From the NCBI GenBank assembly GCA_030512295.1, contig JAULSR010000004.1:434001-498000 (forward strand): 64,000 nucleotides of DNA, read 5' to 3'. A program made the position numbers and the translations under genes. Source of the stretch: Bombardia bombarda (lineage: Eukaryota > Ascomycota > Sordariomycetes > Sordariales > Lasiosphaeriaceae). Under the pieces are notes generated by a model. That model ran no database searches, was not told the DNA's origin, and saw only the letters and a list, made by a program, of their open reading frames with translations. Below, piece by piece: positions 43,547 through 54,300 of the stretch. Positions within the stretch are counted from its first letter, which is position 1. Each line of letters opens with the position of its first letter.

Positions 43547-45077
43547 TCGAGAGGTGGCTTCGGCTACTGTAACGGTAATGATGAAAAGCAACGCGGGCTG
43601 TTGGGGTTCTGGAGGTTAATGGAGTGACTCTCTTACCTAGGATTATCGGTATAGCTTAGTAGTAGTAGTAGTAGTGGAAATTCATGATATTGTTTCTCAG
43701 TCTCACTGTAACCTCTCTATCATTTGGACTAGGCGGTCGAGAACTAAGCGAAAGCTGTCACATCGCAGGCGAACTTGGATAACAAGTTTATATAATCCGT
43801 GCTTCGTATCAAATGCAAGATAACGAGAGACAAGGCAGACCTAGCTTAGCGTTTAGCCAATGGTAGAGATGATGATGCAATGGGGATGGCTGGTGCTGGG
43901 AATCTTGCATTGCAGATGTGGAGCAGGCGCGCCTAGCTCTGCTCACATGAGCCAGGAATCAAAGAGAAGGTGCGCTGGGCAGTGAAAGACAGATGGAAGA
44001 GATAGAGACGACATCGTCAGATCAGAAAAAAATCCTACCATGATAAAAGAGAAGAGAGAATATCATTTTGTTGGTTGTTGCATTGCATCAAGAAAAACGT
44101 TGGAAGAAGAAACTTGAATAATCCCGACCATGCCAAGTGCGCACGGCATCGCCCGCCCACTTCGAAACCATTGTCCAATCAGAGCTTGCATTGCCATTGC
44201 TTGATACCTTGCCGATAAGCTGCGATAAGGCAATCACTTGTGTTCCTTGGACTCGGCTCGGCTCTTTTTGATCGTGCTCTCCTTCCCCCGGAAAATCATG
44301 GAGATCAGCCAGCTTCCACGGCATAATGGGTGTGTACAGTGTGCAGCTATAGAACATTCGAGATCATGCGATTTGGCGGGTTTTGGAGGGTTACAAGGCA
44401 TAAAAGCGCTGTTCTGTGTCTTCTGCAGTGCTGAGGGGGGACCGATCGGCCTTCTTCTTGAGATTCCCGCCGTCCCCACATCTGGCCGTCTCCACGCCGC
44501 CAAGCTAGGTGATGATGTAGTTAGTGTATCTGATCTGGGCGCACTTGCCAAACAAATACCGACTTTCTCTTTAGATTGTTCTCGATAATCTAGACAAGAT
44601 AGGTCTGCATTGTTGTCAATTTTGAAACTGCAACTTGTACCCGCATTGGCATTCGTCTTTTCTCTCTACACCTACGTTTTTTTATTCCCTTGATCTTCTT
44701 CCCTGCTCCACGTCTGATCTGATGTTGATCTGGTCTGGTCTGTGATCCTCGCCACACCACCGCACCCCACCATTTATATCCCACCATCCTCTAAATCCTC
44801 CTCCTCTCCCCACTATCCCACCGACACTAAATCAGCGTCGGCATACCCTGACCTGGCTGAGCGCGTCGGCAAGTCCGCGCAAGCTTGCAGACAAGAAAGT
44901 GCAAGGGTTGTTTGACCTTTTTGTTTTTTTGTCGTATTTTTTCTTCTCTTTTGCTTTTGCCCTTTTCCTCCTTGTCTTGGTTCAGTCTACTTGCGCTCCC
45001 TAATCCATCCCTGTCTCGTGTCGTTTGCTGTGCGACGATCACCGAACAGTCGGCACACCACACATAGAAGACATACA
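43547..45077. promoter_or_regulatory. Region between the DUF2235 and AVT1-like genes
   Basis: 1.5 kb, no supported gene. The left part is the 3' side of the hydrolase gene with a TAG microsatellite near 43657-43675. The last 450 bp is pyrimidine-rich, the likely promoter and leader of the transporter gene. A 116-codon open frame at 44238-44588 has no recognisable features. Confidence 0.5.
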
Positions 45078-47510
45078 ATGTCGTCGTCGAGAAACCCGTC
45101 GACATGGGACCAGTACGAGGGTACGAGTAGCGCCCCCGGCCGAACTGGCAGCATGTCGTCGATGGGCAACAGGAGTGTTCAGTTCGAGAACGACTCTGTC
45201 CTGGGCCGCAGCCCTGGTGGTGACGACAACAACGACGATGTCGAGGACTGGCCCGGTCTCAGACGCAGACGCAGAAGGTAGGCAAACCCCCGCCCTGCCT
45301 GCCCCCCCGCCCTACCCCATTCCATTGCCGTTGGTAGCTAACTCTTTGCTTCCAGATCCTCAGTTACAAACCGTCTCGCCGCCCTGACCGAGATTGGCGG
45401 TGTCAACAGCATCAGGTCCTTCACCAAGAGTTGGCAGCGTGCAGCCGGCTTCCAGGAAGTCATCCCCCAGCGCCCCTCGTTTGTGTTCGCCCCCGACCAG
45501 GCCCCCATCGGTGCCCCAGACTCCTCGTACCAGTACGGGAGAAGCGAAGAGTATCCCACCGTGAGGTCGTCCTTGCTGCAACAGCACCTCGATGCCTCTC
45601 CACCAGACGAGTCAGCCCTCCGAGACGACGACAGCCCAGAGCCCGGCGCCAGCCACCCGCCCCTTCCTCGGCAATCGTCCGACTACCGGGAGCGAGAGGC
45701 AAAGGCCCTGGAGCACGAGGTCCCGCAGCACTTCCGCGTGGGGAGCGCCACCACCACGTCGGGCTCGATATTCGCCATCCCACCATACTTGGCCACGCCC
45801 CCCATCATCGGGAGCTACGGCTCTATTCCCGATTATGGCACGGTCCGCCCCGATATCGACCAGCCGCTGATGGAGCAGGCTTCCGCCCTGTGGCAGCAGC
45901 AGCAGGAAGCCGGCGGCAACGTACCAGACGGCGAGATCGCGCCCATCCTGGTCAAGGAGGTTGAGCAGGATGGCAAGATCGTCTTGGCCGTTGAGGGACA
46001 GTCGACCCTCCCCCAGACCGTCTTCAACTCGATCAACGTCTTGATCGGAGTCGGTCTCCTAAGCTTGCCAATGGGCATGAAGTACGCCGGATGGCTCTTC
46101 GGCATGGTCACTCTGTTTCTGTGCGCGGCCGTCACAGCCTACACCGCGAGGCTGCTAGCCAAGTGCATGGACTTAGACCCAAGTCTCATCACCTTCTCCG
46201 ATCTTGCTTTTATCTCGTTTGGTCAGAGAGCACGCATCGCTACCAGTTTTCTGTTCACGCTTGAGCTCCTGGCAGCTTGCGTCGCCCTTATTGTTCTGTT
46301 TTCCGACTCCTTGGACCTCTTGCTTCCGGGCGCCCTATCGGTAACGGGGTGGAAAGTTGTTTGCTCATTTATTTTGATACCCCTGAATTTCCTCCCGCTG
46401 CGATTATTGAGCTTTACCAGCATCATTGGCATTTTCTGCTGCTTTAGCAGTAAGTAAAAGGACCAGATTCCGATGGTGAAAATACTTATCTGACCGTGGA
46501 ACTCCAGTCGTTTTCATTTTGCTCATCGACGGCTTCATCAAGCCCACCGCCCCCGGATCTCTCCTCGAGCCTGCAATGACCTACATGCTCCCTGAGAACT
46601 GGCTCACTTTGCCTCTCTCCTTCGGTCTGCTCATGTCGCCTTGGTAAGTGACAGATCCCACATGCTGCCAAACTACATGCCGTCCAGGGCTAACATGACT
46701 ACAGGGGCGGACATAGCGTATTTCCAAACGTAGGGAGCCTCCAGATTATGTTGCTGTTTCCCTTTACTTACGCTGGTTTATAGATCTACCGAGATATGAG
46801 ACATCCTTACAAATACGACCGTGCCCTGAAGATTACCTTCTCTTTCACAGTAAGTCTCGCTCTGGACTGTTTAAGCCTTACTTATTTGACTGATTACCAC
46901 TCCCTAGTACATCCTTGACGCAACTACTGCAGTCGCCGGGCTACTCATGTTTGGCGATGGTGTCCGCGACGAAATCACATCCAACATCCTGATGGAGAGC
47001 AGCTACCCTCGGGTGCTGTCCATTCTGATGTGTCTATTCGTCGCCATCATCCCGCTGACAAAGATACCCCTGAACGCGAGACCCATCGTTGCCACGCTCG
47101 AGGTCCTGCTTGGCCTGCATCAGCAGGTGGTCTCAGACAACTCTGGGCTTGTTGGCCGCTCCATGTACTTCCGCGGCATCATGAAGGTTGCCATCAGGAT
47201 TTTGACCGTCATTATCTTCTTGGCCATCGCCATCCTCTTCCCGGCCTTTGACAGCATCATGGCTTTTATGGGTAGCGCATTGTGCTTCCAGATTTGCGTT
47301 ATGTAAGTCATCTTCCTCTGTTGTCGTCGATAGCCCATAAGCTAGCAATGCTGACCGATTAGTCTGCCCATCTGCTTCTACCTCAAGCTTTTCGGCAACA
47401 GCATTCCGCGTCGCGAGAGGATTTTCCAATATGTGCTGCTCATAGTATCGATTATCCTCTCCACGGTTGGTACTATCTGGGCGTTTCTGCCTCGGTATCT
47501 CCTCGATTAG
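45078..47510 (+). CDS. AVT1-like vacuolar amino-acid transporter
   Basis: Seven exons: 45078-45277, 45356-46449, 46508-46643, 46705-46729 (25 nt), 46784-46849, 46908-47302, 47363-47510; phases add to 687 residues. Seen: a long cytosolic N-terminal region (about 280 residues) rich in Ser, Pro, Gln and acids, then an amino acid/auxin permease domain starting STLPQTVFNSINVLIGVG and LLSLPMGMKYAGW, with around eleven membrane spans, including HSVFPNIYRDMRHPYKYD (spanning the 25-nt exon), PLTKIPLNARPI and the last span IIFLAIAILFPAFDSIMAF onward. By family it moves neutral amino acids across the vacuolar membrane by proton exchange. The long hydrophilic N terminus is typical of fungal AVT1 types and a likely site of regulation. 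Confidence 0.92.
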
Positions 47511-49264
47511 ACTTATCGATACATCGCATACATACCTACCCAATTGGACCCAGTTGGATGGTCGACGACGAAACTTTGACGACAGTGTATATCATACTAC
47601 GATTAGAACGAAGGATGATTTATTAATGTCTAGAATGGATTGGTAATCAAGTGTGCTCGAACTTGGATCAATCTCATGTTTTTCATTCAATATGTACAGA
47701 CGCGCATTGCATATTATACATGATTCAGCGTTTATTAGGTTTATACTAGTAGTCATGACCGTATGAGTTATGTCGCTTGGTGGGTGTGCCTTTTGTTGCC
47801 TTTTATTTCTTTTGTAAAGAATCAATGTATATGCATGTATTTTAGACTCACTCGGCTTCATAGGAATAATTGTTGCTACCTAGTCTTAAGAAACAGCAAT
47901 AGACAGAAAATGTTCAATGATAATCGGTGGTGAAGTCAACATCACGCTTGCATTCTATCTTGGATCTCATCCAACTACTTACATTATTCATCCAATATAC
48001 TTTGAGGCTTACAATTACGTAATGTGGTGGACTGTCCTGTTAATGAAAGGATGAAATGTCAGAATACGGCGGTCGCTCTTGCTCAGACACCCCCATTCCC
48101 CTTCCCTCAGAACAAAAAGGTATGTTATGTATAACAAACAATAGGCAGTTTCCACTATACATAATCAATAACTTCACCATTCAAATTACTCATTTGACGC
48201 ACTTACGAATAACAAACAGGATCAAACCTAACTTATTATTATCATACCAGACCAAACTGAATGCTTTGAATACCACTTTAGTGGAATAAAGATATGAAGA
48301 AACGGGAATTGAACAGTATAGATATCAAACTTTTAAATTGATATCTCAGTCTCAAATCCCCCCTCAAATCCTCGCTTCTTTTGGATCTACTGACTTGAGT
48401 TGAATTTAGCCGAGGCTTTAAGCCCCCTTCCTTTTCACATGTTTATTCCACATAAGGGATGAAGGTAAAAAGAAACAAGCATAAAACCTTAGGTTGACTA
48501 CAGAGCTGAGAACATTCTGACGTCTACCTACCTACCTACCTACTCATTACCTTTATCACCAACCTGCCTTAGCAATATTTTAGTCAGGTAGTTGGCCTCT
48601 TCCTACCTCTCCGCGACTTCTTCAATGGCGCAATAATCCTATTTCCACACAACTTACCCACCAGCCAGCTCACTCTGCCCTCTTCTCTTGACGCAAGCAG
48701 ATCACAACAATCCATCAAATCAGGAAGCAAGTAATTCGAGTGGGTAACTTCTGGTATTCATAGACGAATTTGGAGATATCTAATACACAGAGAGCGAGTT
48801 GGCCCAAAATCATCTTCCCCCTTTCTCCATCTTGCCCGTTTCCATCGTGATATAAAGATAATGCTGACCCTTGAGGTGTTTGCTGTTGCTGCTGCTGTTT
48901 GTTGTTGTTTTCCGCCCCCCCGCCGATGAATGAATATAAAAAAAGAGAATAATAAGACCAATCCAATCCAACCTCCAAATTTCCAGTTTCTCCCTATCGT
49001 TGACGCCCTGTTGGCCTTTGTTCGTTTCATTCTAAACCATGCTATGCTATGTAAACCTTTCTCCCCCAGTATATATAAGAAAAAAGGGGCAGACTTGAAC
49101 TAATGATCCCATACAACAACAAACACCACACAAGAAATAAGGAAAAAGAGAAAACCAAACAAGGGTCAGCATGTCCTCACACCAAAGAGTATCGATGAAC
49201 GGTTTATAAAGAAAGATGATGGCCCAACTACAAGTGATGAACCGGCCCGAGAGGAACCCAACTC
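47511..49264. other. Convergent 3' region between the transporter and the kinase
   Basis: 1.75 kb, clearly A/T-richer than the rest, without supported genes. It has a CTAC microsatellite at 48524-48543. The 3' untranslated regions of both neighbours should occupy the ends; the centre shows nothing I recognise. Confidence 0.5.
48524..48543. repeat. CTAC tetranucleotide microsatellite, 5 copies
   Basis: Perfect short CTAC array in the convergent intergenic region. Confidence 0.8.
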
Positions 49265-51313
49265 CTAGGAGTGAGCCTCTTGCCAGCCACCAACCCACTC
49301 GCCAAACGCACTGCGCTTCTCCTTGCGCCAGTCAAAGTTCCAGTTCCAATCTCGCTCGCGACCCTTGGTCCGAGGACATTCCTTCGCGCGCTCCTTGGTA
49401 GGAGTGCTCCACTTCCCAGTAGTGGCAACATGTTGAGTGGAGTGATTATTGCTGGGAATAGCGTATATGTTGTGATGTGAATTGCCGTAGAGTTCTAAGA
49501 CTCCATGACCATTCCCCAAAGAACCAGAAGCAGGGCCAGGGCTGGGATTGAGTGACCGGTCCGCTCGCGGATTGACATCCAGACCCTTTGAGGAGTTACC
49601 CGTATAGGCCCGACGACGCTCGCCCAAAACAGCCCACTTGTCCATCTCGCTGCGTGCCGATGACAAAGGGGACTCGCCACCGAGAAGTTGAGGCTGAGGC
49701 CGCTCCTTGGCGGGAGAGAGCTCTTGGAAAAAGAAACCATCAGCACCCAGGTCCTCATCGATACCGTGTGAGCTAAATGCCCCATCCATTGACAATAGGT
49801 CCTTCTCGACGAGACTAGCAGACTTCGTAGCTGGCGACAAGCCCAAGCGAGGGGTGTTATCATCGTCATCATCGATAGAAAACATGGCGGGCTTGCTTTC
49901 TTGGCTCCAGGTGCGCGAGTTCATCTCCTTCAGGCTCTGCATCTGTTGGGCAGTCTGTTCTTCCTCTTCAAAGTCCTCATCCCACATATCGCTCCAGCTC
50001 TTCGAAACGGCATCCTTACGACCAAAGACCATGGACATCGATGGCTGAAGGCGAGGCTTAGACATGGTGATCGGAAGGGATCCAGCCACAGCAGGGCCTC
50101 TTCCAAGTGTATTCGCCAGCTTTGGTCGCATGCCTGCTCCAAGGTTGAAGGATCGCATGGAGTTGCCGAAGCTGGAGTCGAGCATAGACGCAATAGATGG
50201 GGTCTGGATACTGCCAGACATCCAGTCCGTGGTCGCCCCAGACTTTGAGAAGAGATCCTCCGTGTAGCTCTCGTCGTCCGGGATGGCACTGAGCTGCCGT
50301 ACAGGCTTCTGAGGGCTTGCCTGGAGAGCCTTGGCCCACGGGAACACACCATTGTCGAGCTGAGGGCTTTGGATGGAGGGAGTGCGGAGAGGCTCGCGGT
50401 TTGAGCTGGCAATAACGCGTCGGTTGCCAGAGCAGAAGTCATCGTCATCCTCTTCAAGAGTGGTGAAGCTGACAACCCGGAGGAGAGCCTCACGGACAGC
50501 GTCCAAAGACCGCTTTCGAGGATCCAGGTTCATGCATTCGACGATGACTTCGTACGTGTCCTGGGACATAGATGGGAAGACATCGAACAATGATTGCTTG
50601 TCACGCGAGAAATCCAAGAAAAGGGGATCCGACTCGGTGGGAGTGGTGAAGGGGTTCCGGGAAAAAAGGATGTTCAGCAGGCAGATGCCAATGGCCCAAA
50701 TGTCAGCCTGAGCAGGCGAGTATCCAGCACCAGCAGAATCATATTGCTCAGGTGACATGTAACGGTCGCTGCCAACGGTGTTCTCGTAGGTCCAGTTCTC
50801 GGTCGTAGCAAGTCCGAAGTCACCCAGCTTCATTGCGCCGGACTGGGTGAGGAAGATGTTCTCAGGCTTGATATCGCGGTGGTAAACACCCTTGGCGTGA
50901 ATGTAGGCAACGGCATCGACAAGTTCCAGCATGAAGCGTCTCACGTGTTTCGTCTCCAGCGGGCCGTGACCAATCCGAATTGCCTCATACAGGTCACCAC
51001 GTTGGCAGAATTCTAAGACGATGTAGATGTGAGAGTCGGTCTCGTACGAATCGATGAGGTTGACAATGTTCGGGTGAGTCCCCAGGCGGCGGTGCAAGAC
51101 GAGCTCTTCGGACTGGTCGTCGACGGCAAACTCAAAATCGCCCGAGCCGGCAGCGGACTTCTTGGTCAAGCATTTCACAGCGACTTGCTGGTTGGTCTTG
51201 ATATCCTGGGCCATGAAGACCATGCCGAAAGAGCCATGATTGAGAGGTGAGACCGTCCGATATCGCCCAGCGATGATGGCACCATCGTGAAAGTTGTTGC
51301 GAAGGCATTCCAT
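49265..51313 (-). CDS. Ser/Thr protein kinase, Ksp1/Ran1 type
   Basis: Single exon, 682 codons. Kinase domain at about residues 15-285: NHGSFGMVFMAQD glycine loop, VAVKCL with Lys47, VYHRDIKPENIFL with Asp147, LGDFGLATT with Asp165, and YMSPEQYD in place of the usual APE. An acidic insert (GDFEFAVDDQSEE) follows the lysine strand. About 400 C-terminal residues are Ser/Pro/Asp-rich and probably disordered, with SWSDMWDEDFEEEE and other short conserved-looking pieces. In budding yeast Ksp1 acts under PKA and TORC1 to restrain autophagy and to promote filamentous growth; in fission yeast Ran1/Pat1 blocks meiosis. Which role applies here is not decided by sequence. Note that PKA is in the same window but far away. 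The start MECLRNNFHD is the first in frame and fits the family. Confidence 0.9.
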   Translation of the reverse strand: MECLRNNFHDGAIIAGRYRTVSPLNHGSFGMVFMAQDIKTNQQVAVKCLTKKSAAGSGDFEFAVDDQSEELVLHRRLGTHPNIVNLIDSYETDSHIYIVLEFCQRGDLYEAIRIGHGPLETKHVRRFMLELVDAVAYIHAKGVYHRDIKPENIFLTQSGAMKLGDFGLATTENWTYENTVGSDRYMSPEQYDSAGAGYSPAQADIWAIGICLLNILFSRNPFTTPTESDPLFLDFSRDKQSLFDVFPSMSQDTYEVIVECMNLDPRKRSLDAVREALLRVVSFTTLEEDDDDFCSGNRRVIASSNREPLRTPSIQSPQLDNGVFPWAKALQASPQKPVRQLSAIPDDESYTEDLFSKSGATTDWMSGSIQTPSIASMLDSSFGNSMRSFNLGAGMRPKLANTLGRGPAVAGSLPITMSKPRLQPSMSMVFGRKDAVSKSWSDMWDEDFEEEEQTAQQMQSLKEMNSRTWSQESKPAMFSIDDDDDNTPRLGLSPATKSASLVEKDLLSMDGAFSSHGIDEDLGADGFFFQELSPAKERPQPQLLGGESPLSSARSEMDKWAVLGERRRAYTGNSSKGLDVNPRADRSLNPSPGPASGSLGNGHGVLELYGNSHHNIYAIPSNNHSTQHVATTGKWSTPTKERAKECPRTKGRERDWNWNFDWRKEKRSAFGEWVGGWQEAHS

Positions 51314-54300
51314 GGCGAGATGCGATGTGGGTTGAAAGAGGCGAAAAGAATTAGGTATAGCGTTGGGTATACGGGATCGTGATGATACAGTTCCGAGAGA
51401 GCTTTTCCCAAATCCCCAAACCGGTCTATGTTGATCAGAGCCCCCGCCTTATCGAGACAACTTTTTTTTTCGGATGAAATACAGCGTAACAAGCAAACTG
51501 CGACGAGGCAAGAACGTCCAGGGATTCCTGAAAGAGAAGGAGCGAAACAAATGAAAAAGGCCAAGGATGTACAGGAGCCGTAGACTGCAAATAAAGCACA
51601 AAAAGTAACTCCAAATCGTTCAACGTCTGAGGCTCATGGGGCGGGTATTTTCGGATACTCGAACAGAAGGAAATATTCTCGGTGGTGTCGTCAAGAAGAG
51701 TCCAGTGGACGGTCGAGAAGGGAAATATATGAAATGGTCGTTATGACATCGGTACAAAAAGAAATCTTGAATAGTGAGTGACGTATGAGTGGTCAAGCCG
51801 TCCACGGTTGGGCGACAAGAGGGATGAGATGGATGGGTTGGCGAACAGAAGGGTGACTCGAGAGTTTGCTTGCGAGCAAACCGACGGTTGCGTGATGGTG
51901 TTCGGGAGAATCGAGACGAGGGCGAAAGTCTTGATGGAGAACCGCCGGAGCGGAATCGGGAGTCGGGACCGGGCCTTGGGGGCGGCGGCGGCAACGATAA
52001 GCGGGACCAGGTGGTGGACAGCAAAGCGGGAGTGAGTCGCAGCTATAGTAACACCTGGTTGTTCGTCGTTGTGGACATGCGGAAGGGTAGGGGTCTTCGA
52101 GGAACAGGTAGGTGAAGAGATGACTCTTCAACCCCCTTGTTCAGCAGACAACAAACGTGCGATTCACAGCTAGCTCCGAGACCGATCGAGAGTGGCAAAA
52201 CAAGAACAACAAGAGCAGTACAGCTGAATGTTATCAATGGCGACGACTGAGACTGGAATTGGCGATGTAATGGATGGAGATGGCTGGAAGAATGATGGTG
52301 CGAGACGATGTCGATGTCGGAAGGTCTAAAGGAGGTCTTCGTCGCTTGGGAGTAGAGGTCGGTTTTCTTTCAGCGGCACTGTGAGAGATGCAAGAAATAA
52401 GGGGTGCGTTGGTTGGTTGGACGTCTATCGTGCGGCGGGAGCTCAGAGCAGTTGTTGCAGTGCAAGCAATCAATGGCTTGTTGCTTGTCTGTCGATGAGT
52501 CCGAGACCTTTAGTCAAAAAGGCGAGTAGGAGTGAATAAGCTGGAACTGCAAGACGCACGACAACCACGACGACGAGTAGAATTATACGAGAAGTGAAGA
52601 GGGTGGTGGAAGAGAGGCGGTGGAGGAAGGATGGGGATGGGTGCGAGTTGAGAGATGGGTTGGCGGGTGGGTTTGATGATGATGGAAGATGCAAGCAGAA
52701 GGTAGAAGGGGACGGAAACGCTGGCCATCAAGACCAAGAACTGGCTTGACTGGTCCAGGCTTGTCATCAGGTGGGCTGTGTGACCAGTGTGATCGAATGA
52801 GGAATGGCTCAGTAGGGGGGGATGCTGGGAGACGATGCTTGGCTGGGACTTACCGGGGTGCACCCAGCAGGGACCAGAGAGAGCAGGTGCTAGGGAGAAA
52901 ACGGTATGGCATGGATGGGCCAAGGCCCCTCGATGGCCCCTTCCTCAGCAAGACGGCAGAAACTTGGGAAGTCACGAAGTCGCCAAGTTGCTCTCGTCGA
53001 GGAGTCGAGAACGGGAGGGCGAGCACTGGGTGACTCCCCCAGCCCAAGCGTGATGGCTAACGTGCTCACGTCCGGCCTGGCACTGTCCTTAGCCGCATTA
53101 GTGTCAATGGCCAAAGAATGACGACGAATGGCATTCGTCGAGTGCTGCCACGCAACGGCGACTCTAACACACCGCTCAGTTAAGGCACCTATGGTGCACG
53201 TACCCTCCTAGGTACCATCGGCCTTCGCTCCCTCGCTTCTGTCCTGCAGCAAGTAGCATGTCGACACAGAGGTCCCCCAAACAAGTCCTGCTTGCACACT
53301 CGCTCGCGCGCGCGCGTCTCTCTCTCGTTGCGCTGCTGTGAATGAAGGTTCTCCTGAGTGATGGAGCATGAAGCCGTCCATCACCCCCAATCCATTCTGG
53401 ACACGGTGTGCCTGAGTGTACCATCGACAGCCGACGACCCTTGTCGCCTTAAATTTGCCCAATTATTAGCAGCTACACCGCCATCTCCCTCCATCTCCGT
53501 ACCATATCTGCGCTGGTTCGTTGCGAGGGACTTGAGACTGGCTCGAGGTTGGGTATCGCTGCATCTCGCATGTTCTCAGTAGTATAGGTAGTGTAGGCAC
53601 CGATGTGGTGACCTATGTGGTGAGGACATGCTCTGCAACTACCGTGTTTTGTTGGTTTCTGGCTGGCTCTGGCAGCTTTGTTGCCAGGGGCTTCCTGTGG
53701 TTGGCTCAGCTCTAGGAACGCAGCAGCACGCAGGTACTCGTGGCTGCTATGGAAGCCACACGTTAGCTGTTGCTCTTGCTCGCAGTCGCTAATTGGGGGA
53801 AATGGCCCCCACTCACACGCGGTATGACCAATCTGGGCCAATTACAAACTGGTTACGTGTCTGGGCCACGGCGGTCGCTCCGTATGATGCCAGACGAGAA
53901 CCGTTTTGGACGGATCCACGGAGATAACTGATTGTTACGCATTTTACCGTCGAGCGAATCGATAGACAGCCCTGAACCCGCCAGCTCCGCTTGCAATCAT
54001 CGTCGCATGACTTGACCGTCGTGGAGACTGGACACGTCCGTGACTCCGCGAGAATAGCTCAGAGGCCACATCACAACTCTCTCAGCATTCTGTGACTCTT
54101 CAAATGTTGGAGGTGGAGTAGCTGAGGGCGATTTCATCATCCCATGGAGATGAAGAGTCAGGGTGGCCAAGCACCTTTGCGATCGCGCGAACTTGAAGGT
54201 GGATTACCCCAATACTGTAACTGACCGGCTCGTGTAAACAGATCCATGCAAAAGAAAGAAACGTGCTGGTTACACAAATACGGATTCGTTGCACCGTTTC

